Below, in pieces: positions 8,065 to 16,290 of a stretch of DNA of 64,000 nucleotides (its first letter is position 1; every line of letters begins with the position of its first letter). Both the position numbers and the translations under genes were made by a program. The notes under the pieces are model-generated. The model was not told where the DNA came from. It searched no databases and saw only the letters and a list, made by a program, of their open reading frames with translations. This DNA comes from Streptomyces sp. 378 (GTDB lineage: Bacteria > Actinomycetota > Actinomycetes > Streptomycetales > Streptomycetaceae), in contig NZ_JASKMS010000014.1 in the NCBI RefSeq assembly GCF_030124145.1, positions 124,001-188,000 on the forward strand, in the 5' to 3' direction.

Positions 8065-9186
8065 TCAGTCGCTCACCTTCACCGTGTCGGCGACCGGGAC
8101 GCCGAAGTCGGGGGTGCCGTCGCGCTTCCAGCCGAGTTTCTGGACGCGGGTGTGGCGGTTGGGGTCGTTCAGCGGGTCGCCGTCGATCTCCTTGTACTGC
8201 CGGGCGTGGTAGACGAGGACGTCGGTGCGCCCGTCCTCGGCGACCGTGAAGCAGTTGTGGCCGGGGCCGTACTGCTTGGTCGTGTCGTTGCTGGTGAAGA
8301 CCGGGGTCGGCGACTTGGTCCAGCTCACGGGGTCCAGGAGGTGGCTGTCGGCGTCGGCGGTCAGCAGGCCCACGCAGTAGTTGAAGTCGGTGGCGCTGGC
8401 CGAGTACGTCATGAAGAGGCGGCCGTTGCGCTTGAGGACGTACGGGCCCTCGTTGACCTTGAAGCCGATGCACTCCCAGTCGTACTCCGGGGTGGACAGC
8501 CGCACCTGCGGGCCCTTCAGGGTCCACGGGTTCGCCATCTCGGACAGGAAGATGCCGGTGTTGTTGTCCATTCCGGGCTCGTGCTGCGCCCAGGCCAGGT
8601 AGCGCTTGCCGCGGTGGGTGAAGGTGGTGGCGTCCAGGGAGAAGGTCTCCCAGGCCGTCTTGACCTGGCCCCGCTCCACCCAGGTGCCCTTGAAGGGGTT
8701 GGGGTGGGCGTTCTCCAGCACCCATATGCGGATCGCCCAGACGTCCTCGGCGGGCGCGGAGGCGAAGTAGATGTACCACTTGCCGCCGATGCGGTGCAGT
8801 TCGGGCGCCCAGATGTGGGCGCCCATGGGGCCGGTGGCGTGGGCCCGCCAGATGACGGACTCGTCCGCCGTGCCGAGGCCGTTCAGGGTGCGGGAGCGGC
8901 GCAGGATGATGCGGTCGTACTCGGGGGCGGTGGCGGTGAAGTAGTAGAAGCCGTCCTTGTGCCGGTGGATGTGCGGGTCGGCACGGTTGCGGACGAGGGG
9001 GTTGACGACGGGCGCCGGCTTCGGGTGCCCGCCGGGGGCCTCGGCAGCGGTTTCCGTCCGGGGTGCCGCCCCGGCGACGCCGGGGAGGGCGGGGACGGCG
9101 GCCAGGGCACCGGCTGCTGCGGCGCCCTTCAACAACAGTCTGCGGCTGGGGGGTTCGGGCAGAGCGTGGTCGCGGTCGCGGCTCAT
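8065..9186 (-). CDS. Secreted GH43 exo-alpha-1,5-L-arabinofuranosidase-like enzyme
   Basis: The 373-residue protein begins with a Tat signal (PPSRRLLLKGAAAAGALAA). The propeller carries the three GH43 acids: Asp70 in NRADPHIH (base), Asp185 in FSLDATTF (modulator) and Glu246 in NEGPYVLKR (acid). Overall it resembles the subfamily 26 arabinofuranosidases of streptomycetes, which remove arabinose from arabinan side chains. It is the first gene of a two-gene operon with the galactanase. Together they would strip arabinan and galactan decorations from rhamnogalacturonan I or arabinogalactan proteins. A 17-bp tandem repeat lies 53-88 bases upstream of the start. Confidence 0.87.
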   Translation of the reverse strand: MSRDRDHALPEPPSRRLLLKGAAAAGALAAVPALPGVAGAAPRTETAAEAPGGHPKPAPVVNPLVRNRADPHIHRHKDGFYYFTATAPEYDRIILRRSRTLNGLGTADESVIWRAHATGPMGAHIWAPELHRIGGKWYIYFASAPAEDVWAIRIWVLENAHPNPFKGTWVERGQVKTAWETFSLDATTFTHRGKRYLAWAQHEPGMDNNTGIFLSEMANPWTLKGPQVRLSTPEYDWECIGFKVNEGPYVLKRNGRLFMTYSASATDFNYCVGLLTADADSHLLDPVSWTKSPTPVFTSNDTTKQYGPGHNCFTVAEDGRTDVLVYHARQYKEIDGDPLNDPNRHTRVQKLGWKRDGTPDFGVPVADTVKVSD

Positions 9187-9238
9187 GCGCAGGGGGCCTG
9201 CCTCTCACTGGGGACACACGGCGTTGCCATTCCAACGA

Positions 9239-9274
9239 CATCTGAAATTTCGAACACCATCTGTCATTACGAAC
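9239..9274. promoter_or_regulatory. Two 17-bp direct repeats upstream of the GH43 operon
   Basis: Read on the minus strand, GTTCGTAATGACAGATG and GTTCGAAATTTCAGATG match at 14 of 17 positions. They are spaced 19 bp apart, about two helical turns. They lie 53-88 bases upstream of the ATG at 9186, where a regulator binding side by side would act on the promoter. Confidence 0.55.
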
Positions 9275-9640
9275 GCCGAAAACGTAAGGGGGCGGCACGA
9301 GGAGGTCAACGGGTCTGACGGGACGAACACATCGCGCGCGTTGCGGAAGCGGCAGCCGCCGAATCGTTCGTCGTCGGCGGGGACATGGCCCGTCTCCGGT
9401 CATGTGCGCGGCCTCACTCGCACCGCGGCGGCGTCCGCGGGCGTCCTCGCGGCGGTCGCTTCCCTGGTCACCGCTCCCGGCGGTCGCCGCTCCCCCGGCG
9501 GTGGCCGCCGTCGCCCGGGACGTCACGGCCGAGGTGCGGTCGCCCGGTCGTCGGGGAGGCTCGTCAAGTCCGTCGAACCGGTGCTCGCCGTACGGACCGT
9601 CCGCCACGGCGACCCTGTTCGGTCGGTCCGGGTTCCGGCG
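9275..9640. other. Intergenic DNA with a possible remnant of a secreted-protein gene
   Basis: No intact gene is seen. On the plus strand, a frame starting at GTG 9403 encodes a signal-peptide-like VRGLTRTAAASAGVLAAVAS. A single frame change at about 9475 continues it as PAVAAPPAVAAVARDVTAEV. No ribosome site precedes it and the similarity then fades, so this may be the broken 5' end of a lost exported protein or chance coding-like DNA. Confidence 0.3.
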
Positions 9641-10468
9641 TCACAGCTCGGACTCGCCCCACACCGTGACGTCCACCTCGTCCCCCACCGCCACTCTGCC
9701 GGGCCGCAGTACCGCGTACTTCGTGCCGAAGGCGACGCCGCCCTGGGCGGCGCGGCGGTAGCCGGCGAGAGTGCGGAGGGGTTCGGGGCCCGCCCGGGTG
9801 CCGGCCCGCTGGTCGACCAGGGTGACCGCGCAGCGGATGGCGAGTTTGGCGTAGCCGAGTTCCGTGGTGCCGATGCGCAGGCGGTGGGCCCGGTCCTCCG
9901 TGTGGGGGTCGTCCCAGCCGTCGATGACGAGGTTGGGGCGGAAACGGTCGTGAGGAAGGGGGCGGGCACCGCGGTCGGCGAGCTTGGTGGCGAGGAGGTC
10001 CAGGGTGGCGCGGGAGATGACGTGCAGGGCGCAACTGTCGGCGTAGCCGGAGGTGCCCGGTGTCAGGCCGTCGGTCACCCGGCTGTGTTCCGGCGGGACC
10101 CGCACCAGACGGCTTCGGGCGCCGAGCCGCGCCGAGAGCCAGTCCGCCGCCTCGTCGCCCTGGTCGATGCCCTGGTAGGCGGTTCCGAACAGGTCCACCT
10201 TCCGCCGGGTGCCGGAGGTGTCCACTCGGAGGTGGAGGGACTCGGCCCCGGGCGCGGTGAGTGTGAGGTGGCCGCCGTCGGGGGCGATCAGGGGGCGGAT
10301 GACGGCCAGCAGCGGATCCCTGCGCTGCGTCCGGTACACGCCCTCCTCGCTGACCACCATGAAGCTGCGGTCGTGCGCCGGTCCGGCCGGCGTCAGCAGC
10401 GCCTCGGACACCGACGTCCCGGCGCAGCCCTTGACGGGGTAGTACGACAACTCGACGACTCGGGCCAT
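9641..10468 (-). CDS. MOSC domain protein (mARC-like, two-domain)
   Basis: The 275-residue protein has an N-terminal MOSC_N barrel (VELSYYPVKGCAGTSVSEA; AHDRSFMVV at about 35) and a C-terminal MOSC domain with IRCAVTLVDQRAG. The Cys of RC is the expected molybdenum cofactor ligand in mARC/MOSC proteins. Such proteins carry sulfurated Moco and often reduce N-hydroxylated compounds with a ferredoxin or flavoprotein partner. I chose the ATG at 10468 because GGAGGGGGACC precedes it; the longer upstream frame is the shadow of the kinase gene. It lies 23 bases after the kinase gene and may be co-transcribed with it. Confidence 0.82.
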   Translation of the reverse strand: MARVVELSYYPVKGCAGTSVSEALLTPAGPAHDRSFMVVSEEGVYRTQRRDPLLAVIRPLIAPDGGHLTLTAPGAESLHLRVDTSGTRRKVDLFGTAYQGIDQGDEAADWLSARLGARSRLVRVPPEHSRVTDGLTPGTSGYADSCALHVISRATLDLLATKLADRGARPLPHDRFRPNLVIDGWDDPHTEDRAHRLRIGTTELGYAKLAIRCAVTLVDQRAGTRAGPEPLRTLAGYRRAAQGGVAFGTKYAVLRPGRVAVGDEVDVTVWGESEL

Positions 10469-10491
10469 GACCTTCGGTCCCCCTCCGTGCT

Positions 10492-11607
10492 TCAGCGGCC
10501 GCTGGGGGCTTCGGGAAAGCCGAGCCGGGGGGCCAGCAGCCGGGCCTCGGCGGCCCGCTCGGCCAGGAACTCCAGGGCCAGGCCCCGTTCCCGGTAGCGG
10601 AGTTCGGCCGGGACGGCGCCCTCGCCGCCGTGGGCCACGCGCTCCTCGTCCGCCCGCGCCGGCATCAGGGCCGTGAGCCGGTCGTACTTCACCGCGGAGG
10701 CGCACACCCCGAGTCGTACGAGCTGTTCGTCGCCCCGCCAGCCGCTGCGGCGCAGGCCGTGCACGTAGGCGTCGTAGGCCGCCTTGGCCAGGCCCGGCAG
10801 GTCGGCGGCGGGCACGAACAGGTCGAAGACGCAGTCGGGCAGGTACGTGCCGAGGTCCTCCCCGAGGGCGCCGTCGCCGGTGAACGCCCAGTCGAACAGG
10901 ACACTGGTGCCGGGGCCGTCGGAGCGGAGGTTCGCCGGCCGCTGGTCGAGGTGGGAGAGGGCGCGGGGCAGCGACTCCATGACCGTGAGGAACCACGCGC
11001 GGTCGTGGTGGAGGCGGGCCAGGTCCTCACGCAGGCCGGGCGGGAAGTGCCGCCGGATCAGGGGGTGTTGCCACGCCTCGTCGTCGAGCGGGGCCTGGCC
11101 GGTCGTCTTCCCCGAGATGTGGTCCCGCAGGAAGCCCCGCGACAGCCAGGGGGCGTCCTCCCCCGCGCCGACCGCGCCCTGCGCGGCACCCAGGCGGTGT
11201 GCGTGGTCGACGTGGCGGGTGAGGGACCAGGCGGTCGCCGGTTCGCCCGGCACGTCCTCCAGCCACAACGCCACGTCACCGTCCGGGCGTTCGGCGCACT
11301 CCAGCAGCCGGGGCGCGCGGATGCCCTGCCGCTGCCAGACCTGGGCGAGGCCGGACCGGTAGACGTACGCCTCGCGGCGCCAGAAGTTCCGGTGGCGCGG
11401 GTCGTTGGACGCCGACCAGGCGACGCCGGTCTCCTTCGTCCGCGTCAGCACCTTCAGGACGGCCGAGCGGTCGCCGCCCGTGACCCGCCACACCCCGGCC
11501 GTGACGCCGTTGCCGGGGTCGTGCGGGAGCGGCTCGAACACCGCCTGGTCCGCCGGGACTCCCAGGACCTCACGTACTTCGGCATGCGCTGCAGCGACCT
11601 CGGGCAT
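10492..11607 (-). CDS. Aminoglycoside-phosphotransferase-like kinase
   Basis: The 371-residue protein has the APH/choline kinase fold: AVLKVL with Lys52 as ATP-binding lysine, catalytic loop SHLDQRPANL (Asp221, Asn226) and metal-binding VLFDWAF (Asp239). Family members phosphorylate small hydroxylated molecules, including antibiotics, homoserine, choline or fructosamines. The substrate is not evident, and nothing beside it indicates resistance. It is followed by the MOSC gene and preceded, 9 bases away, by the stop of the permease gene on the same strand, so the three may form an operon. Confidence 0.78.
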   Translation of the reverse strand: MPEVAAAHAEVREVLGVPADQAVFEPLPHDPGNGVTAGVWRVTGGDRSAVLKVLTRTKETGVAWSASNDPRHRNFWRREAYVYRSGLAQVWQRQGIRAPRLLECAERPDGDVALWLEDVPGEPATAWSLTRHVDHAHRLGAAQGAVGAGEDAPWLSRGFLRDHISGKTTGQAPLDDEAWQHPLIRRHFPPGLREDLARLHHDRAWFLTVMESLPRALSHLDQRPANLRSDGPGTSVLFDWAFTGDGALGEDLGTYLPDCVFDLFVPAADLPGLAKAAYDAYVHGLRRSGWRGDEQLVRLGVCASAVKYDRLTALMPARADEERVAHGGEGAVPAELRYRERGLALEFLAERAAEARLLAPRLGFPEAPSGR

Positions 11608-11616
11608 CCCCCGATG

Positions 11617-13020
11617 CTATGCCGACACCTCCGCCGTGTCCTTGCGCCCCCGCAGCCACACGTACACCGGGATACCGGCGAAGAGGAACAGCACGCCCTG
11701 GTAGACGGCGGCGTACCCGGCTCCGGCGATCAGCCAGAACGAGAAGCCGAAGGAGAGGGCCGCGACCGTGAGGTCCCGGACGAGGCCCGCCGGGCGGACG
11801 CGGTCGCGCGTGCCGCGGGCCAGCCAGTACAGCTGGGCCGCCGCCGACAGCAGGTACGGCACACAGCCGGTGAACGTGGTGATCAGCACGAGGACGCGGA
11901 AGGTGGTGTCCGGGCCGGCCGTGTAGTTGAGGGCGATGAGCAGCGAACCGAGGATCACACAGGCCCACACGCCGAAACCGGGGACGCCGCCCTTGCCCAG
12001 CCGCGCGAAGGGAGCGGGGAACAGACCGTCGCGGGCGGCGGCGTAGGGCATCTGCGCGGCCATGAGGATCCAGCCGTTGAGGCAGCCGGTGATGGAGGCG
12101 ACGGCGACCAGGGCGATGGCGGTACCGCCCCAGCCGCCCCCGGCGATCGCATCGACCGCGTCGGCGAAGGGGGCGCCCGACTCGACGAGCCGGTCGTGCG
12201 GGACCAGGCCGAAGACGGCGACCGTGCCGAGGACGTAGACGAGGGCGGACGCCAGGGTGCCGAGGACGCTCGCCCGGCCGACCGTGCGCTCGGGGTCACG
12301 GACCTCGCCGGCGCTGACCGCGGCCGACTCGACCCCGAGGAAGCTGTAGAGCAGCAGCGCCGCGGATGCGGCCAGCGCGCCGGAGACGCTCTGGCCGGAG
12401 GCGTTGAACGGGCCGAAGTTGTCCGCGTCGACGAAGAACAGGCCGATGGTGGCGAGCAGGAGCAGCGGTACGAACTTCAGGACCGTGGAGACGACCTGCA
12501 CCGTGCCGACCCAGCGCGTGCCCGCGAAGTTCGCCGCGGCCGGCAGCCAGAGGGCGGCCAGGGCGACGACGGCCTGGAGGGCGTGGTTGCCGTGCAGGGG
12601 TATCAGGACCTCGACGTAGCCGACGACCGCGACGGCCAGGGCGGCGATGCTGACCCAGCACATCGTCCAGTACGACCAGGCCGACAGGAACCCGGCGAAC
12701 TCGCCGAAGGCGTCCCGCGGGTAGACGTAGAGCCCGCCGGTGACCGGGCTGCGCCGGGCCAGCCTGCCGAAGAGCAGCGCGAGCAGGACGGCTCCGACCG
12801 AGAGCACGAGGAAGGCGAGCAGGCTGACCGTGCCGTAGGGGGCGACGGTGGCGGGCAGGGCGAAGATGCCGCCGCCGATGATGTTGCCCATGACGAGGGC
12901 CGTGGCGGCGGCGAGGCCGAAGGTGCGGCGGGGAGCCGGGGCCGCGGCGGCGGCGGTGGCCGGCTCGGGGGATCCGGGACCGGCGGGTCCGGCGGCCTCG
13001 GCGGGGCGGGGGACGGTCAT
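11617..13020 (-). CDS. APC-family amino acid permease or antiporter
   Basis: The 467-residue protein has about 12 hydrophobic segments. It carries the APC helix-1 signature (ALVMGNIIGGGIFALPATVA) and helix-6 SFLGVESAAVSAGEVRDPERT. This Gly-rich motif and loop are typical of the arginine/agmatine and ornithine antiporter branch. It should sit in the cytoplasmic membrane and move an amino acid or polyamine. The ATG at 13020 is chosen because AGGAAC precedes it and the protein then starts shortly before the first helix. The frame is open further upstream, but without a ribosome site. The gene diverges from the homocysteine methyltransferase gene. Confidence 0.82.
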   Translation of the reverse strand: MTVPRPAEAAGPAGPGSPEPATAAAAAPAPRRTFGLAAATALVMGNIIGGGIFALPATVAPYGTVSLLAFLVLSVGAVLLALLFGRLARRSPVTGGLYVYPRDAFGEFAGFLSAWSYWTMCWVSIAALAVAVVGYVEVLIPLHGNHALQAVVALAALWLPAAANFAGTRWVGTVQVVSTVLKFVPLLLLATIGLFFVDADNFGPFNASGQSVSGALAASAALLLYSFLGVESAAVSAGEVRDPERTVGRASVLGTLASALVYVLGTVAVFGLVPHDRLVESGAPFADAVDAIAGGGWGGTAIALVAVASITGCLNGWILMAAQMPYAAARDGLFPAPFARLGKGGVPGFGVWACVILGSLLIALNYTAGPDTTFRVLVLITTFTGCVPYLLSAAAQLYWLARGTRDRVRPAGLVRDLTVAALSFGFSFWLIAGAGYAAVYQGVLFLFAGIPVYVWLRGRKDTAEVSA

Positions 13021-13150
13021 GGGGGTTCCTGTACGAGCGGAGGGGGAGGGCCGTGATCGTAACCCGCCGTCCCACATGCTGGTCGACCTGTTCATACACT
13101 GGACACACTCGGCTGGGGTCCGCCGCCGGTTCTCGACTACCGTCGTCGGC

Positions 13151-14062
13151 ATGACCAGCACCCTCACCCTCGCCGAAGCGCTCGCCGCCGGGACGGTCGT
13201 CCTGGACGGCGGCATGTCCAACCAGCTCGAGTCGGCCGGGCACGACCTGAGCGACGAACTGTGGTCGGCGCGGCTGCTCGCCGAACAGCCGGAGGCGGTG
13301 ACCGAGGCGCACCTCGCCTACTTCCGGGCGGGTGCGGACGTCGCGATCACCGCCAGTTACCAGGCCACGTTCGAGGGGTTCGCCAAGCGTGGGATCAGCC
13401 ATGACCGGGGGGCCGAACTCATGGCGCTGAGCGTGGAGTCGGCCCGGGAAGCGGCCCGGCGGGCGCGCGTCTCGCGGCCGTTGTGGGTGGCGGCCTCGGC
13501 CGGTCCGTACGGGGCGATGCTCGCGGACGGCTCGGAGTACCGGGGGCGCTACGGGCTGAGTGTGGACGAGTTGGAGCGTTTCCACCGGCCGCGCCTGGAG
13601 GTGCTGGCCGCGGCCGGGCCCGACGTGCTCGCGCTCGAGACGGTCCCGGACGCCGACGAGGCCGCGGCCCTGCTGCGGGCGGTGCGCGGGCTCGGGGTGC
13701 CGGCCTGGCTGACGTATTCCGTCGCCGGTGGCCGCACGCGGGCCGGGCAGCCGCTGGAGGAGGCCTTCGCCCTGGCGGCCGAGGCGGACGAGGTGATCGC
13801 GGTCGGGGTGAACTGCTGCGCTCCGCAGGACGTGGACGGCGCGGCCGCGACGGCGGCGCGGGTCACCGGCAAGCCGGTCGTCGTCTACCCCAACAGCGGC
13901 GAGACCTGGGACGCCGAGGCCCGCGCCTGGACCGGCCGTCCCACCTTCACCGTCGGCCAGCTGAAGGGCTGGCAGCAGGCGGGGGCGCGGATGATCGGCG
14001 GCTGCTGCCGGGTGGGCCCTGAGGGCATCTCGGGCATCGCGGGGGCACTGGGGGCCAAGTAG
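13151..14062 (+). CDS. mmuM: Homocysteine S-methyltransferase
   Basis: The 303-residue barrel protein carries the zinc site of the family: GVNCC (Cys222/223) and GGCCRVGP (Cys285, Cys286). VVLDGGMSNQLE is at the N-terminus. MmuM enzymes transfer a methyl group from S-methylmethionine or S-adenosylmethionine to homocysteine, giving methionine. The start ATG lies 7 bases after a TACCGT -10-like hexamer (13138-13143) and has no ribosome site, so a leaderless transcript is plausible. S-methylmethionine is a plant metabolite, which suits a plant-debris habitat, but no transport link is shown apart from the divergent permease gene. Confidence 0.88.
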   Translation: MTSTLTLAEALAAGTVVLDGGMSNQLESAGHDLSDELWSARLLAEQPEAVTEAHLAYFRAGADVAITASYQATFEGFAKRGISHDRGAELMALSVESAREAARRARVSRPLWVAASAGPYGAMLADGSEYRGRYGLSVDELERFHRPRLEVLAAAGPDVLALETVPDADEAAALLRAVRGLGVPAWLTYSVAGGRTRAGQPLEEAFALAAEADEVIAVGVNCCAPQDVDGAAATAARVTGKPVVVYPNSGETWDAEARAWTGRPTFTVGQLKGWQQAGARMIGGCCRVGPEGISGIAGALGAK

Positions 14063-14123
14063 GCCGGCAGTCGGCCCATGCCCCTCCTCTCGGTCTCCCT
14101 CCGCTGCTAGCCTCCGACTTGGG

Positions 14124-14131
14124 AACCGGTT
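14124..14131. promoter_or_regulatory. AACCGGTT operator upstream of the first LacI gene
   Basis: The palindrome AACCGGTT in the context TTGGGAACCGGTTGCTAC lies 68 bases before the LacI start at 14199. The same core occurs at 27450-27459, 27540-27547 and 30572-30579, near another LacI gene and two ABC importers. It is a LacI-type operator, probably also autoregulatory here. Confidence 0.6.
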
Positions 14132-14198
14132 GCTACGGCATTACCGCAGTTCCCGAGGGGGTGGGCGCGGACCGGCGCCCGGGAAGGACGAGGCAGGC

Positions 14199-15257
14199 AT
14201 GACGAGGAAGAGCGGGGACGCGAGCCGTAGCACCATCCGGGACGTGGCGGCGCGCGCGGGGGTCTCCGCGTCGACGGTGTCCCGGGTGCTGGGCGGCGCG
14301 TATCCGGTGAGCGCGGCGACGCGCGGGCGGGTGATGCGGGCGGTCCGCGAGCTGGACTACGTGGCCGACGCCCGGGCGAAGGCGATCGCCGGGGTCGGCA
14401 CGCCCACCCTCGCCTTCGTCCTGGAGGACATCACCGGCCCGTCGTTCGCGCTCATGGCGCACGGCGTGGAGCGCGAGGCGACCCGGCTCGGCCACCTCTG
14501 TCTGGTGTGCAGCACGGAGGGCGACGTCCGGCACGAGCTGGAGTTCGTCGAGATGATGCGCGCCCAGCGGGCCGCCGCCGTGATCCTGGTCGGCGGCACG
14601 GCCGACACCCCCGAGTACCGTGAACGCACCCACCGGATGGCCGACTCCCTCGCCTCGGCCGGTTCCCGGCTGGTCCTGTGCGGCCGGCCGCCGCTGGACC
14701 CGGGCGCCCCGGTGACGGTCATCGAGTACGACAACGAGGGCGGCGCCCACACCCTGGTCGCCCACGTGCTCGCGCAGGGCCACCGCCGGGTGCTGTTCCT
14801 CGGCGGCCGGGCGGACCACACCACGGCCCTGGGCCGCGAACGCGGCTACCTCGCCGCGCACCGGGCCCGGGGGCTAACCCCCGACCCGGCCCTGATCCTG
14901 CACGGCGACTTCACCCGCGACGCCGGTCACCGCCTGATGCGGCAAGCGCTCAAGGACGGACTGGAGTTCACGGCGGTGGTGGCCGCCACGGACATGGTCG
15001 CGGCGGGTGCCCTCACCGCCCTGCACGAGGCGGGCCTGAAGGTGCCGGACGACGTCTCCCTCGCCGGATACGACGACATCCCCTTCGCCCGTGACCTGCA
15101 CCCCGCCCTGACGACGGTCCACGTCCCCTACGAGGAACTCGGCCGCCTCGCCGTCCGCACGGCTCTGGAGCACACCCCGGGCGCCCCGGACGAACACCTG
15201 CTGCTGGGCACGCACGTGGTGGTGAGGGACTCGGTGGCCGCGCCCCAGCCCCGCTAG
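14199..15257 (+). CDS. LacI-family repressor (paralogue 1)
   Basis: The 352-residue protein has the LacI helix-turn-helix and hinge (TIRDVAARAGVSASTVSRVL, then RAVRELDYVADARAKAIAG) and a periplasmic-binding-protein-like effector domain ending YDDIPFA...LTTVHVPYEELGRLA...LGTHVVVRDSV. It is strikingly similar to the LacI protein at 29378, in both the DNA-recognition helix and the last 100 residues. Both genes lie near AACCGGTT sites, so they probably read the same or overlapping operators. The ATG at 14199 is preceded by a weak GGAAGGACGAGG ribosome site. Adjacent genes give no clear clue to its targets; the operator matches point instead to the polysaccharide importers 13-17 kb away. Confidence 0.88.
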   Translation: MTRKSGDASRSTIRDVAARAGVSASTVSRVLGGAYPVSAATRGRVMRAVRELDYVADARAKAIAGVGTPTLAFVLEDITGPSFALMAHGVEREATRLGHLCLVCSTEGDVRHELEFVEMMRAQRAAAVILVGGTADTPEYRERTHRMADSLASAGSRLVLCGRPPLDPGAPVTVIEYDNEGGAHTLVAHVLAQGHRRVLFLGGRADHTTALGRERGYLAAHRARGLTPDPALILHGDFTRDAGHRLMRQALKDGLEFTAVVAATDMVAAGALTALHEAGLKVPDDVSLAGYDDIPFARDLHPALTTVHVPYEELGRLAVRTALEHTPGAPDEHLLLGTHVVVRDSVAAPQPR

Positions 15258-15259
15258 GG

Positions 15260-15277
15260 GGTGTCCGCTGCGACACC
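15260..15277 (+). terminator. Weak hairpin after LacI gene 1
   Basis: GGTGTC / GACACC form a 6-bp stem with a 6-base loop just after the stop at 15257. It is plausible as a terminator, but short. Confidence 0.3.
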
Positions 15278-15327
15278 GGGTGGTCGCTTGGTCGACAGGG
15301 CGGCCGGGACGGCGCAGGATTCGGTAC

Positions 15328-16257
15328 GTGCCCGACCCTTCGCCCGTCCCGCTGCCCATCGGCTACCGGTGCCGCCCGGCAACCGCTGACGATGTCGCCG
15401 CGATCCACGGCCTGGTCGCCGGCTGCGAGCGGGCGCTGCACGGCGGGGCCGCCACCGGAGCCGACAGCATCGCCGCCGATCTGGCCCGGCCGGAACTGGA
15501 CCCGCGGTCCGACACACTGCTCGTGCAGGACGACGCGGGCGTACCGGTCGGCTGGGGCTGGGTGCACGGCGGGCGTCGCAGCGCGATCGATGTGCATCCC
15601 GACCACCGCGGCAGGGGGCTGGGCAGCTCCCTGCTCGCCTGGGCCGAGGCGCGTGCCCGGCAGACAGGCAGTGCGCGGCTGGTCCAGTCGCTGCCCGACG
15701 GCGACACGGCGGCCGTCCGGCTGCTGCGCTCCCGCGGATACGCGCCCTTCGTCACCGAGTGGCTGCTGGAGATCGCGATGCCCACCGAACCCGCGGTGCC
15801 CGAACCGCCGCCGGGCATCACCGTGCGGCCGTTCCGTCCCGGTGACGAGCGGGCCGCGTACCAGCTCACCGAGGACGCCTTCGGCGCATGGCAGAAGCGG
15901 CGGAAGCCCTACGAGGAATGGGCTCGTCTGACCGTGGAGCGCGCCGCGTTCGCACCGGCCCTGTCCCCCGTGGCGTTCGCGGCCGGCCACATGGTCGGCG
16001 CGGTGCTGGCGCTGGACGTCCCGGGTTCCGGCGAGGGATACATCGACCGTGTCGCGGTCCGGCGGGACCACCGCGGCCGCGGCATCGCCCGCGTGCTCCT
16101 GCGGGAATCGTTCCGCGCGTTCCACCGGCACGGCCGGCGAACCTGCGTCCTGTGGACGCACTCGGCCACCGATGCCCTGTCGGTGTACCGGCGGCTGGGC
16201 ATGACGGTGCGCCGCAGCTCCACGGTCTACGGCAGAGCGCTCGACGGCGCGACATGA
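15328..16257 (+). CDS. Protein with two GNAT acetyltransferase domains
   Basis: The 309-residue protein contains two tandem GNAT folds. Each has the acetyl-CoA-binding motif A: DVHPDHRGRGLGSSLLAWAE at about residue 90, and VRRDHRGRGIARVLLRES at about 250. The arrangement recalls mycothiol synthase and other double-GNAT actinobacterial proteins, but the similarity is not close enough to name it. The acceptor is unknown. The GTG at 15328 was chosen because PLPIGYRCRPATADD, the usual first strand, follows soon after and AGGA lies upstream. A longer frame to 15280 is possible. Confidence 0.75.
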   Translation: MPDPSPVPLPIGYRCRPATADDVAAIHGLVAGCERALHGGAATGADSIAADLARPELDPRSDTLLVQDDAGVPVGWGWVHGGRRSAIDVHPDHRGRGLGSSLLAWAEARARQTGSARLVQSLPDGDTAAVRLLRSRGYAPFVTEWLLEIAMPTEPAVPEPPPGITVRPFRPGDERAAYQLTEDAFGAWQKRRKPYEEWARLTVERAAFAPALSPVAFAAGHMVGAVLALDVPGSGEGYIDRVAVRRDHRGRGIARVLLRESFRAFHRHGRRTCVLWTHSATDALSVYRRLGMTVRRSSTVYGRALDGAT

Positions 16258-16290
16258 CCGGGGCGCTCCCGCGCCGCCGCGCTCCGGGGC

